Counted from the first letter of the stretch, positions 20,561-32,357 are shown. The stretch: 64,000 nt of DNA from Hygrocybe punicea (GCA_963556145.1 OY744465.1:6634001-6698000); one strand, 5' to 3'. Translations and numbers: made by a program. The notes: generated by a model from the letters alone, not told the origin.

Positions 20561-22410
20561 AGACTTCAGCTTGTCACACCACCCCGAGACCACTGAGGCA
20601 CCAGTAGGGACCCCTAGTCCCTACTACAACAGTGAACACATTTTTTGTGCCATCATTGACCCTGTGCAAGGGTAGCATTTCCTAATTCGTCAAGCTAGCC
20701 CTTTTGCTCTCTTCACAAGAAAACGGGATTGTGGGTCAATGTATCATTGGTATCCACTTACCTGGTTCATGGCTTCTGGCCTGTCAGATGTTTATCATAT
20801 CATAAATCCAGTGCTCTAAACAATCTAGGTATTGGAATAGTTGGCCAGTTTTGAAGGCTTTCAAATGCGAGGCATGGCCACTACAGTAGAACAGTGGAAC
20901 CGTTACCTTGTACGGGGAATCGAGGGAAATTGTGGGTGGTCACCCTCATCTACGGTCTTACCTTGGTAAGAGTAAACACTGCTTTCTGCGTCGTCTCACG
21001 AATCCAGATGGGGAAATTCCATGCGACCTTAACCAGCAATGTTCCTTACTTTTCTCTGCAATATGTGTCCTCACCCACAAGCTTGCACCCCACAATCCCA
21101 AACACATCTTCACCAGTCCGCTGGAAGCACGCAGGACTGCAAGACCGGACACCCTGCACTCATCAAGAACTCGCCACTACCTGTTTCCGTCAAGTAGTTC
21201 GCACACCGTGGACTCTGATCCCAACTACAGTATTTTACTTTCCCATTATCATCTTTCTCCAGAATGAAGCCCACCAACTGGTCGGCAAGGGAAAATCGCA
21301 TTATCCGGTACGGAACCCACCAGGACTAGCTTGAAACCAATTTTGCCAAGAGGAGTAATTTAGAGAAGAAGCAGTTCAACATCCGGACAAAATGCAAAAA
21401 AAAGTGGATTTTCATCCGGGACTGTGCCGGGAGCGGAAGATTGTTTGTGGCTGTCCTGTGGGGTAGTGCTGACCATACATGCAAGTGAGTCTTGCGTCGT
21501 GCTTAAGATATCATTGTGACTGTGTACTTAGTTTGACGATTTTTTATTCGTCACAGTCAATGTGCTCAGGGCCATTTCAAGTGCGAATATCCAAAGGAAA
21601 GCCGCCACAACAATGTTGGCCTAGGTTTAGCCTTAGAAGAAAGTGGTGGGGTGTTGAGGCCAGGATGCAAAGGACAATCTCCAGTGTGAGGAGGCGGCAA
21701 GGGCGAGGGTTGCTGATCTTGGTCTTGATGCAGTGGAGAGTCTGGATTGGAGAGACGGTCGAGAAACTTGGCCTGTTGACTGATGGTGGTAAACTGGAAG
21801 TCAGCAAAACTGGGAGGCGATGAGATGATGGTGTTTGATAAACTTGGAGAGCGGGAATGATGAACGATGGAGAATACAACATACCACAGGAAACATATGT
21901 GCGACAACTTGGACACAACGGGGACTAGCAACAGCACTGGTTTTCACAATTCACTCAGCAAGAGCTACCGAGAAATGGATCTGACAGCATTGAAAGCAAG
22001 GGAGGGCATCAGGTACGTCCTCGTCTGTTCTACCAAAGTGAATGCACTGCGCACTTGCTACTGTTTTTAGGTACTACAAGACAGCAGTGAAGAACAATAG
22101 GGAACATACAATGTGCAACTGGAACAACGCAACAGTGGGGCGAACAATGGAGACTGGCAACAGTGCCGCTGTTCTGTAGGTAACAACCGAGGACTGACAG
22201 ACAGCATACAACAGGAACATACAACATACAACAACACAACAGTACAGACCGACGGGATAGCATCCAATGACAGGGATAAGTGACAGAGGATAATGACAAG
22301 GGATAGCTGACAACGGGATGAGAAAAACAGGCACGACCACTGCGCAATTGGGATGATGATGGGCCGACAGGTCTCGGATAAGGGTATCGAGGGCGAACAA
22401 CATTCCAGTC
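20561..22410. other. Degenerate stretch, no gene supported
   Basis: Short plus-strand frames at 20894-21334 and 21479-21823 have exon-like edges but no domain. They might be remains of further exons of the Spt5-like locus or of another element gene. From 22080 to 22330 the sequence is built from ACAACA/GGGATA-type low-complexity motifs. Confidence 0.4.
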
Positions 22411-22426
22411 CGTTTCATTCTCATTC

Positions 22427-22720
22427 GTGAAATTGCCTAGTCCCAGGAATCAGCAGCAACATCCACCAGTTTTAAGCATCGGTAGGAAAGCTAAGATGAA
22501 ACTAAAAGCACAGAAAAAGGAGGCAGCGTCGCTAAAGAGGTGTATCCAGCGGCAAGCGATGTTTGGTTCATTTGGGGCAATTCTATTTGAGGCTCAGCTG
22601 CGTGAAGCAGGACCCAGCAGAGATCCTAGATGGGATGAACAGAGGAGAGGTGATTCCGATGTGGATTGGGGAGATGGGAGCGAGGAAGACACTGTAGGTG
22701 TATCTCACGTAATTGAGTGA
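22427..22720 (+). CDS. Small open frame, basic then acidic, unknown
   Basis: A 97-aa frame with a Lys-rich helical stretch (KAKMKLKAQKKEAASLKR) and an acidic end (WDEQRRGDSDVDWGDGSEED). The composition is protein-like and resembles charged exons of element-encoded proteins, but neither domain nor splice partners were identified. Confidence 0.25.
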   Translation: MKLPSPRNQQQHPPVLSIGRKAKMKLKAQKKEAASLKRCIQRQAMFGSFGAILFEAQLREAGPSRDPRWDEQRRGDSDVDWGDGSEEDTVGVSHVIE

Positions 22721-24080
22721 GATGTTGAGGAAGAAAAAAATGCTCTTCTCATTTGTTGCAACAAAAAACGACTCCCCCCTGAGTGTGTTTGCATTCAAGA
22801 CGTCGGTCAAAATGTCTTGTTCGAAATTGACACTTCTCTCAAGTACTAAAAAGCATTCACACAGGTGTTTTTCCCCATACTGCCAATACATTTTGCTCAA
22901 ACATTAAGCACAGCCCTCCCATGCTAACCTCTCAACGCTTGCCCATCTTGGATGACTTTGTCGGGGGAGCCTTTGCTAAAGGCTTTTGGGGCTTCGACTT
23001 TGTTGGATTGGTGGCCGAAGCATGACCCTTCGACGATTGGGCTTGAGGTGTTTCCATGTTGCCCTCAAGAAGATCTGGCTTCAGAAGCTTTCCCAAGTCA
23101 AGGGCCGGAGGATCATTCAATGGGAAACGGACGAGTTATTCAGGTAAGTACCTCCTAGTATTCCTCTCCCCTTGCCCTCTCTACCCCACCCCCTTTCCTA
23201 GTCCTGCTGACCTCCGTATCAGATATACCCTCCAAATATCCCCCACCTCCCTTCCCCCGGTCACACTCCTCTCCCCCATTATTTCTGAGCACCATCCCAC
23301 CCCCTTCCCACCCTCTGATTAATACCATGTAGTTCTCATGTTTTATATGTGTAATTGTAACGGTTGGAATAAGCTAACAGGTTCGGGTGAGCTCACTACT
23401 GCCAATGATGAGCACGGCCACTAGCTACCCAATTTAAACATTGAAAGAACAGTTCCCTGGGTCCTATGGTAGTGCCATGTTGGACAAGTAAATGGCACAC
23501 TTATCTCCTTCCTTTTTTAGGGCTGGCCAGTTCCTGTTGCCATATTCATCGCCGCCAAATGCCTATAGCTGAATCTAAGGTGAGTATTTTTGTTATATTC
23601 GTATATTTATTCAATAGCAGCCTCCTAGTCCACACCGTCAGCTCGACTTGCAGCCGCTATGTCCACCGCTCAACATTCTGTCGCCAACAATCGTTTCCTG
23701 GTATGTGATCGAGGCCTTCCGACACGCATGTGCTGACATCAACGGTGACAGGGAGGACAGTCCATCTGAGTCCGCTACGGTAACGAATGGGGAACGGGGA
23801 CTTACGTCCAGGCCGTGAATAGGGTGAGTTTTTTTGTATAATAGCCAATTCCCATGCTCATTTTGCTGCAAGGGCAACCACTGCGTCCGCATTCATGTGG
23901 AGAGTCTTGGTAAAATTCTTGTCGATGTTTCACGGTATGATGTGGCGTAATATTAAATGGATACAGGGGGATTTATTTTTTGTAGAAGTACTTAACATAC
24001 AGACTTTTCCAACAGATTGGTTTTTCACTTGCATATTGGACATGACATCGAGCACTACAAGCCCCCACACTCGGTGTCTA
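22721..24080. other. Intergenic stretch with scattered exon-like frames
   Basis: A 62-codon minus-strand frame (23120-22932) is Lys/Ser/Pro-rich (KSKPQKPLAKAPPTKSSKMG) and could be a C-terminal exon. Donor- and acceptor-like sites occur near 23145, 23580 and 23820, but I could not chain them into a gene. The rest holds pyrimidine-rich tracts (23160-23330). Confidence 0.35.
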
Positions 24081-24084
24081 TAAG

Positions 24085-24600
24085 ACTGTAAAAAATGGTA
24101 TTCCACAAGAATAACTAAATGTTTATCACAATGGCTTATATTGTATGGCTAAGCTTCTACATGACTGTAAAAAAAAGGTATTCCACAGGAATAACTACAT
24201 GTTTATCACAATGGCTTATATTGTATGGCTAAGCTTCTACATGACTGTAAAAAAAAGGTATTCCACAGGAATAACTACATGTTTATCACAATGGCTTATA
24301 TTGTATGGCTAAGCTTCTACATGACTGTAAAAAAAAGGTATTCCACAGGAATAACTACATTTTTATCACAATGGCTTATATTGTATGGCTAAGCCTCTAC
24401 ATGACTGTAAAAAAAGGGTATTTCACAGGAATAATTAGATCTTTATCAGAATGGCTTATATTGTATGGCAAAGCTTTTATAAGACTGTGAAAAAATGGTA
24501 TTTCACACGAATAATTAAATGCTTATCAGAATGGCTTATATTGTATGGCTAAGCTTCTATAAGATTGTGAAAAAATGGGATTGCAGTGGAATAATTAGGT
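24085..24600. repeat. 80-bp tandem repeat, about 6.5 copies
   Basis: The unit runs from GTAAAAAAAAGGTATTCC through TTTATCACAATGGC to CTTCTACATGACT. The position of TTTATCACA/TTTATCAGA advances by exactly 80 bases from 24121 to 24521. The central copies are almost identical and the outer copies diverge, with the last fading out at about 24600. Not coding. Confidence 0.9.
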
Positions 24601-24764
24601 GTATATGGTATCCCCTTATATACAGCAATAAATTTTTACAAATCTGAGTGCAAATGATCAACCATCGCAATAATTATATTGTACTTGAATGCATTTATTT
24701 GGCTAGATAAGACATTGCAAACCGCTTCAAGTCTGCTTATCAATCATCAACTCCGCCTGGATAT

Positions 24765-25397
24765 ACCAGCCCCCCCCAATTTCCTGATGTTTACTATGCT
24801 TATAAGCATGGACTAAGAGGTGATGTGTCCATGCTTGTTAGCCTGCAATCCGAGGTTTCCTCAACTCCAGCAATAGCTCTGCAAATAATCAGTCCTTTAA
24901 GTACAGAGTTCTCGATATAGTATTTCACAACTCCAGCAATATCGGGTCAGACGTATGAGGCCCGGCTCGGACTTTACCAGCCCCGCCCATCACTACAAAG
25001 GCTCGTGCTCGCTGTCAATGACAGTGAGCACGACTTATACACCATCTCACCACTATTTCTTCCAGATTTTGGTGTGTATGATGTATTATTGCTTCTAGAT
25101 AGTGTATATCGACTAATATATGTGAATATATATGAAATAAAATAGAAATAGTATATAAAATGGGAGGGGGACTGAACTGGTGCAGAGGCATCGCAGCTGG
25201 TCCTCTTGTGATGTGGGAGGGTGCTGAATGGTAGGTAAGGGGCGGGAAGGATGTTGGGGTCTAGGGATGGTCAGCCTGAGTGGGGGGCAGGGAAGGGTTG
25301 TGGCAAAGGGGTGGCGGAGCGAGGTGGATGGGGTAGAAGGTAAAGGAAGGTTGGTGGAAGGTTCCTGGCCCAAAACGAGCAGTGGGAAGGGGTCAGT
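24765..25397 (+). repeat. Left arm of a 4-kb inverted repeat pair
   Basis: This stretch matches the reverse complement of 28217-28855 over about 630 bases with scattered differences. Landmarks shared by both arms are CTTATAAGCRTGGACTAAG, GGGTCAGACGTATGAGGCCC, the TGTCAATGACAG hairpin core within GTGCTCGCTGTCAATGACAG, ATATATTCACATATATTAG (on one strand) and CACATCACAAGAGGACCAG. No gene is in the arm. It resembles an LTR or large TIR, but no clear end motif was found. Confidence 0.75.
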
Positions 25398-25950
25398 AAG
25401 TAGGAGGATAATCAAAACGGAGAGGGTACTTGCCTGCACGATAAGGGCCCCCCACGACCCTCCCCACATTCCATCGTCAATAAAACATCATCTGAGATGT
25501 TCCCATAATCCTTTCCGTGATTTTCACTGTTCCGATCAGTCCCGCTGTCAAGTTGTGTGAGGATGGTGACCAGGGTGGTGGCAGCGGCGATATCTCAACG
25601 ACCCTGACACTGTTAACGATGCCACCGCCATGGACTGTCCTACACATCTCCTTCTTTACATTTGTCACTGTGAACCCGGTCCACCACCGTTGGTTTCGAA
25701 GTTCGAGGCCGTTGGTTGAAAACAGCGGTAACACTCCTGGGCAGTTTTGGGGATGTCCATGGGGGCAGTCTCAGCACCGATTGTCATCTCTGTCCTTCTT
25801 TCCCTAGTTCCAATCGTTGTTAAGGTGATAGGGAGTAGGAGTGTGACGATATGGGGTGGTGGTGGTAGTGAAAAGTCTAAAGTCTTTGATCAGCCACACA
25901 CTTCAGTCCACCACTATTGTAACATAACGGTATGTTGTGTTCCATGTAAG
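25398..25950. other. Unique spacer inside the inverted pair, no supported gene
   Basis: Short frames on both strands only. No domain is recognisable. Confidence 0.4.
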
Positions 25951-25974
25951 TGCTCTACCAGGCCTGGTCTTCCC

Positions 25975-27030
25975 AGGGACATTTCACCCATGGGATATAT
26001 TTTCAGACCAAGGCTAAAATGGGACACTTTCAAAAGAGGCCCAGCAGATGATTAAATATCCCAAGGGATAATTTTAAAAGAGAACCATGGTCTAAATATA
26101 AGTACCATGGGATTCTAGAGCTTATATTTGGCTAAAGTAAGGGACAATATATATTTCAAGAAGCTACCAAATCTTAGTCCAAGGGATATGTTACCAATGC
26201 AGAAGAAGACTGGGGGACACTAACTGGCACACAAATGTGTCCCATGGGACATTTAGTCTACTATGAATATTTCTCATGGGATACTTTGATTTTGAGGAAA
26301 TATACTATAGGACATTTATTTGACCATGAATATTTCCCATGGGATGTAAATGTGTTCCATGGGATGCTTCCATTATATTGAACTTATACCACGGGACATT
26401 TATTCTACTGTGGATATAGCCCATGGGATGTTTCCATTTGTTCATATTATACCATGGGACATTTATTCTACCATCAATATATCCCATGGGACATTTCCAT
26501 TTGTTCAAATTATACCATGGAACATTTATTCTACTGTAGATATGTCCCATGGGATACGTACAATTATACCACAGGACATTTATTCTACCATTGATTGATC
26601 CCATGAGATATTTCCATTTCTTTAAATTATACCAGGGGACATGTATTCTAATGTAAATATGTCCAATGGGATAGTTAAAATTATACCATGGGACATTTAT
26701 TCTACCATAGACATGTCCCATGGGATATTTAAAATTATACCACGGAACATTTATTCCACCATAGATATATCTCATGGGATATTTAAAATTGTACCCGGGG
26801 ACATTTATTCTATCATATATATATCCCATGAGACATTTCCATTTGTTCATATTATACCATGGGACCTTTATTCTACTGTAGATATATCCCATGGGATACT
26901 TATTATTATACCATGGGACATTTATTCTACTGTTGATTTATCCCATGGGCTGTTTCCATTTCTTCAAATTATACCATGGGACATTTATTCTACTGTAGAT
27001 ATATCTCATGGGATATATTACAATGCCATC
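25975..27030. repeat. CCATGGG minisatellite, degenerate units of about 50-60 bp
   Basis: Each unit has TATACCATGGGACATTTATTC and then an ATATCCCATGGGATA palindrome, separated by variable AT-rich text. About 14 to 16 units are visible between 26220 and 27030, with looser copies before. CCATGG occurs twice per unit, so the region is a dense row of small palindromes. Both strands stay open over long stretches (for example 26892-26305 on the minus strand and 26641-27096 on the plus strand), which reflects the repeat and not a gene. Confidence 0.85.
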
Positions 27031-27173
27031 AGGGAGAATGTATATTTTCCTGGGATAAATATCTCAAGCAGGTCTACTATAGCCAGATGGCTATAACATT
27101 GTAAATAAAATAGGTAAAATTATGGAAATATTTGTGTGCATAGATTAAAAGGCCTAGGGACTGTAATATTATT

Positions 27174-27355
27174 CCTTGGGATATTTATTTTATCCCCTGG
27201 GATATCTATTTTATCCCCTGGGATATTTATTTTATCCCCTGGGATATTTATTTTATCCCCTGGGATATTTATTTTATCCCCTGGGATATTTATTTTATCC
27301 CCTGGGATATTTATTTTATCCCCTGGGAAATTTATTTTATCCCCTGGATATTTAC
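27174..27355. repeat. 21-bp tandem repeat, about 8 to 9 copies
   Basis: ATATTTATTTTATCCCCTGGG repeats with an exact 21-bp period from 27195 to about 27340 and almost no divergence. The period is seven codons, so all plus frames stay open (YPLGYLF units). Probably derived from the neighbouring CCATGGG family. CCCATGGGA units continue to about 27470. Confidence 0.9.
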
Positions 27356-27643
27356 TTTACCCACAAAAAAGCCCATGGGACATATAAAATATCCCTTGGG
27401 ATACCGTTGTTATCCCAGAAACAGCCCATGGGACATCTAAAATATCCCTTGGGATATTTACTTTACTCAAAAAAGCTCCAATCTACAGGCTGGTGGGACT
27501 GCCTGCTTGCTCAGCATCTGCCAAGTCACACAATAATAATCATACCAATGCCACATGTTACATAATTTTAATTTACCAACCACTCAACATAGATATAGCA
27601 AATTAAATAATTATTTTACCTAAATACATGGTATTCTAATTTA

Positions 27644-28210
27644 TCAGGGGAGAGACAGGGAGGTGGAGGAGAGGAGAGGAGAGGGGAAATGGCAGGGGAA
27701 ATGGCAGGGGGTGGGCAGGGGGAGAAGGGGCAGGAGGTGGATGGGAGGTGGGGATGGTGGATGGACAGCACATAGGCAGGGGGAGAAGGGGTAGGAGACA
27801 GCCAGGGGGAGAATGGAAAGGAGGAGGGGAGGGGGAGGGAAAGGAGGGAAAGGGAAGGACCAACAATACATACCGGTGTTCCCCTGGTGTCCACACCCCT
27901 CCCCGTCCTCGCCCTTGTCCCCGTCCTTGTCCCTGTCCCTGTCGTCGTCGTCATCGTCGTCCCCGTCTCCATCATCCTCGTGTTCATTGTTTTCGTCCCT
28001 GTCCCTGTCCTCGCCGCCGTCGCTGTCCCCATTCTCATCGTCCTCGTCCTCGTCCCCGTCCCCACCATCCTCGCTGTCCTCGCCGTCCCTGTCCTCGTCG
28101 TTGCCATTGCTGTCGTTGCCGTTGTCGTGGTCCCAGTCCCCGTCGTTGTCATTGTCGTCCCCGTCCCCGTCATTGTCATTGTCGTTACCGCGTGGCCCTG
28201 ATCCATTCAT
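27644..28210. repeat. Low-complexity tracts: purine-rich GGGGA tract and GAC-rich hexanucleotide tract
   Basis: 27644-27870 is a GGGGA/GGAGG-rich tract on the plus strand. 27890-28205 is an imperfect CCxGTC/GTCGTC array; on the minus strand it reads GGGGAC/GACAAT and gives a 188-codon frame rich in Asp, Asn and Gly. Regular hexamer drift and lack of any flanking domain argue for a simple repeat. Confidence 0.7.
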
Positions 28211-28216
28211 GTTCTG

Positions 28217-28855
28217 ACCCCTTCCTACTGCTTGTTCAGGGCCCGGGACCTTCTACCAACCCAAACCTTACCATTCACACCATCCAACTCGCTTCACCAC
28301 TCCTCCCCATCCCAACAACCCAAACCCCACACAGGCCACCTCTCCCTGTCCCCCAGCATCGTCCCCACCCCTCATTCACCATCCATCCAGATCCATCCAG
28401 TGCCTCCCACATCACAAGAGGACCAGCTGTGATACCTCTGCACCAGTTCAGTCCCCCCCATTTTTATATACTATTTCTATTTTATTTCATATATATTCAC
28501 ATATATTAGTCGATATACACTATCTAGAAGCAATAATACATCATACACACCAAAATCTGGAAGAAATAGTGGCGGGATGGTGTATAAGTCGTGCTCACTG
28601 TCATTGACAGCGAGCACGAGCCTTTGTAGTGATGGGCGGGGCTGGTAAAGTCCGAGCCGGGCCTCATACGTCTGACCCGATATTGCTGGAGTCGTGAAAG
28701 ACTATATCGAGAACTCTGTCTTAAAGAACTGATTATTTGCAGAGCTATTGCTGGAGTTGAGGAAACCTCACATAACAGGCTAACAAGCGTGGACACATCA
28801 CCTCTTAGTCCACGCTTATAAGTGTAGTAAAGTGGGAAGTACAGGTGGTATACGG
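28217..28855 (-). repeat. Right arm of the 4-kb inverted repeat pair
   Basis: Reverse complement of 24765-25397 with scattered substitutions and small indels. The inner ends (AGTGGGAAGGGGTCAG on the left, AGTAGGAAGGGGTCAG as complement on the right) and outer ends (CTTATAAGCATGG, CTTATAAGCGTGG) can be lined up. The two arms enclose 2.8 kb of satellites and spacer. A 209-codon minus-strand frame crosses this arm but shows no domain. Confidence 0.75.
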
Positions 28856-29582
28856 ACAAGATGTGTGTTGTCGAGATACTCTCCTGGAAGGCAGCGAGAA
28901 ATATCGAGAGCGGAGAGGCCCAGGGACGACGAGGATTAGATAGAATCAGATTCAACGTCTGGGACAAGTTGTATGATGCACGTACAGTCCTAAACGCCAA
29001 ATCACATTCCACGAATGCAGAGCGACAATATGTTCGACGAGCCACATGTCTCTCCATTCGACTTTTGATATATAATTTTGATATCTTGGCGGGTTCGAAC
29101 ATTGAGGGAGACGGCAGTGTGTCGGTGTCCTTTGGCCTTTTCTTGCCTAGCAAGTCTCGTCATCTTGATGATAAATCAAAGGAGACCAATCATCCCGAGA
29201 ACACGCACGAACGCATCAATGTATGGGTCAGCCTTGAGTGGTGTCGAGCAGGTTTAGGGAAATGTAGGTCACAAGTGGGGATGATACTTGCATATAGGAC
29301 AACCCTCCATGGAGATTGGGTGCGCTGGATCACCGAACATTGTCAGTGGTCGTAGAGATATCCAACAGGTCAAAATACGGAGGATATGCTTACTTGTACC
29401 CGGTAGTGATGCGATAGGTCAGCGTGCTTAAGTTTAGGGATACGGACCTCATTCAATGGCAAAGAAGTTGGATTTTGATCGGGGCCGATGATCAACATAT
29501 ATAAAAGCACGGTGGTTGACACGATCTCAACATCTTCAACTTGTCGTTCTCGCCCACCACAACCTGTCAGAAAAAAGCCAGA
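28856..29582. other. Upstream region of the NTPase gene
   Basis: A 164-codon plus frame (28861-29355) overlaps an open minus frame and shows no family features, so neither is claimed. A TATATAAAAGCAC site near 29499 followed by pyrimidine-rich sequence suits a promoter for the gene starting at 29583. Confidence 0.45.
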
Positions 29583-31655
29583 ATGACTTCCGTATCAGAT
29601 TCGCAAACGGAGCTCGAACTGGAATGGGTACCGCCTATGGTATGTGTCAGCTTGTAGTCTCAGGCTGCTCCTATACCTCATGACTATTCCACTACAGTAT
29701 TCCGGATCAACGCTGAGCGCCATCATCGCTCATTACGAAGAAGAAGTTGAAAGATGGAATGCGATGAAGGTTCCCAATTATCTCCCACTTGCTAAGTTGC
29801 ACTGTAAGTTTTGGGGCACCGGCATGGCTGAAGAGGAAAAACAGTGGCGCAACACGCAGCCACCCGATTCACTGCCAATGACGCACCCTCCTACGATAAG
29901 AGGTGAACCTGGACGCCAAGACGAAAACCTTGAAGGTGATCATATGGACGAGGGCCACGATGTGGGTGTGAACGATCCCGATACCGATGATATCTTTCGT
30001 GGTTGTTATGTTCTCGACATCAACATCGAGGGCATCGAGTTCAAAAGGATTTGGATCCGCGCCGAATACAAACGAATATACGACGCTCTCGAATCCTACT
30101 ACCTTGCTCTCGTAGACCAATCTCCTGCTCCAGGCGCTGTTCTTACTGGACAGCCAGGCATTGGTGAGTCCTCACGTTGCTGTCTTCAGTTCACTAACTT
30201 CCCTCTTACAAAGGCAAGAGCGTTTGGATATATTATGCTCTACGTCGACGACTCGCTGAACAAAAGCCGTTCATCTGGTATTACCAAAAAGCCTGCTATT
30301 TATTCGTGCAAGAAGGTGTCTATGAATTGGAACCCACGTTTCAGCGCCGCTTTCACCTCAAGACCTTCGTCTGGACTTTCATCGACTCAGATGCGAGTAG
30401 GGATGGGGTCCCAGATGACCTCATCTTCCACGGAACACGCCTTTTCGCCGTCTACGTCACTTCCCCAGCAAAGGAGCGTTGGTCTCGTATGGATAAAGTT
30501 GTGAATCGAATGGTTGTCGTGATGGACCCGTGGACAATGGCGGAGATTCGCTATGCGTGAGTCATTCACCATATATTATGCTCCATATGCTGATAATTCC
30601 TGAGTGCACCGTTGAGGTTGAATGGGGATAAACTTGACTTTGAACGCATATTCGAGGTATACAACAAATTTGGACCCATCCCCCGTCTTTGCTTCGACAA
30701 GCTACTTACGAATGGGGGTTTACGAACTTATGAGGATGAGCTTGCAGAGGCGTTGCAGGCTATAAACCCGACTGGCCTTCAGGACCTCATCATCCGGAGT
30801 GGGAGATTGTCTATGAATTCGCTTTCCAACAAGATTTGCCTTATCAGGCGTGCATCCCGGGACAAGGTTTCTGATGATATTTATGTTTCCCCCATCACGG
30901 ACTTCGTTGAAGGACAACTTCTTGTCACTCTCCGAGCATTCGACCGTCGAGAACAGATTCGGCTGTATAAGCACCTTGCATCGGTACCTGGTACGAGAGG
31001 AATGTCGGGCAATGTGTTCGAAGCATATTGCCAAGTTCGTTTTCAGAGCAAGATTCGCCTCGAAATCATTCCTATGGTGCGACTACCAGACGTAATAGCC
31101 ACGCGGAACAGCAAGAAGAGGAAAACTCCGGATGGAGAGGCTGATGCGAGTCGTAGGCCACAATGGCATTCGAGTCACAAGACCCTACGGCATGACAAGC
31201 TGGAGGAGAAACGTCGTGTCGCCTTAGGCAAAAAATCACATCTCGACATACGCCCTCGCTATACCCTTCAGTACATAGAAAACGACCTCGAACAAACGCC
31301 AATTGTTTCCAACGTTTACTATATACCGCAAAAGAGTAACCAAGTCGCATTGGACTCATTTGTTGTGTTCTATGGGTTACTCTACATTTTCCAGTTTACA
31401 GGCGCTCAAGAGCACAAGATCAAAGTTGGATTGGTCAACTTTCTCCAGAAATGTACTGGGCTTCCGGCGAAGGAAAATTGGCGCTTCATTTTTGTTCTTC
31501 CAGATGACGTTGAACTCTTGAAGACTCCTTTTCCTCGCAACACCCATTTACAGGACTTATCACTTTTCTCGTCGGTCGTGGTAATGGAGGAGGAGAAGCC
31601 GGGATTGATTGGACTTGTCACGGGCATCCTTCCTGGACGAATGATTTTTTGGTGA
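29583..31655 (+). CDS. P-loop NTPase with C-terminal PD-(D/E)xK-like nuclease region (Crinkler/RHS-like)
   Basis: Four exons, 29583-29639, 29698-30163, 30214-30556 and 30605-31655, join in frame to 638 aa. Each intron is GT...AG and 48-58 nt; the third acceptor (GAG at 30604) is the least certain junction. Residues 1-150 are a family-specific leader. The Walker A motif GQPGIGKS spans the second intron, followed by VWIYYALRRRLAEQKPFIWY. RMVVVMDPW (about residue 275) is the likely Walker B. The last third has GNVFEAYCQVRF, then LDSFVVFYGLLYIFQFTGAQ and a final WRFIFVLPDD strand. The E...D...Q-x-T arrangement resembles the modified restriction-endonuclease fold of Crinkler-type and RHS proteins. 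Known relatives occur as large families in fungi and oomycetes, and some act as secreted or intracellular effectors. No signal peptide is seen. The gene looks intact. Assignment is by motif order and the nuclease activity is inferred. Confidence 0.7.
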
Positions 31656-31779
31656 TTGGGTATAATTTCTTGGACTGGGCTCGATACGGAAAATCTTGGA
31701 TAATGTCAGAATCATTTCTATGTTCCATAATATAAACAACTGCTTGCGGCATTGAAAATTCCAACCTATCTAAACTTTC

Positions 31780-32331
31780 CATACGATGTTGCATATCATT
31801 TCGTCGGTGTCATGGCGGAAAATCGGTCGTATGGAAAACCCTTCATCATATGGCGGAGTTGGCTTGGCCGCTCCAAGGTATCGTGACAGCTCAACGAGCT
31901 CAAAGACCTCATTAATCCCCTGGGCAACTTCACCTTCATCGAATCCCCATTCTCCCTGATCAGGAACGTCGACCAAGTCTGCAAAGAAATCACGGAGAAC
32001 GAGCGGCCCTGGATGTCATATTCCTCTCTCCAGGCTATTTGACCATGGAAAGACAAGGTACACCCAAAAAACTCTATATATGTTGGTGCCTCATTCACAC
32101 TTTTACTAGAAACCTCAGAAGGCATCGACATCGTATCTTCCCTGAACTACTACGCCCGCCTCCGCGCAGCCTACAATCTCCTACCCCTTCTGTCCGCCTC
32201 CCCGAACCCCCGTGTCGTCTCTGTCCTCGCTGGAGGCAGGGAACGCGGGCTCGACATCAATGACCTCGAAGTGCGCAACAACTTCACCTTCACGAAGCGC
32301 GTTCAAACAAACATGTCGGATCGATCCATCT
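31780..32331 (+). pseudogene. Short-chain dehydrogenase/reductase remnant
   Basis: The segment ETSEGIDIVSSLNYYARLR followed by NLLPLLSASPNPRVVSVLAGG (32115-32240) is the family's Tyr-x-x-x-Arg region and the following VVSVLAGG strand, as in fungal SDRs. Upstream text (WLGRSKVS, a TGA in frame, LNELKDL) matches the part after the cofactor site, but the N-terminal TGxxxGIG Rossmann motif is absent. The frame ends after NMSDRSI at about 32331, well short of a full enzyme of about 300 residues. Missing both ends and carrying stops, it is a decayed copy. Confidence 0.6.
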
Positions 32332-32357
32332 GAGCCAAGTGGCCCAAGTCCAAGTCA

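Noticed and set aside
24081..24600. CRISPR-like array
   Set aside because: The whole 80-bp unit is conserved with no variable spacers, and the DNA is eukaryotic; it is an ordinary tandem repeat.
26305..27565. Repeat-containing frames on both strands over the CCATGGG and 21-bp arrays
   Set aside because: Period-driven open frames in satellite DNA; the same region is open in several frames on both strands.
27748..28509. 253-codon Arg/Pro/Cys-rich plus frame
   Set aside because: Generated by the CCxGTC low-complexity tract; it runs into the inverted repeat arm.
28524..29153. 209-codon minus-strand frame as a gene
   Set aside because: It overlaps the right arm of the inverted repeat, whose left copy does not keep the frame, and has no domain.
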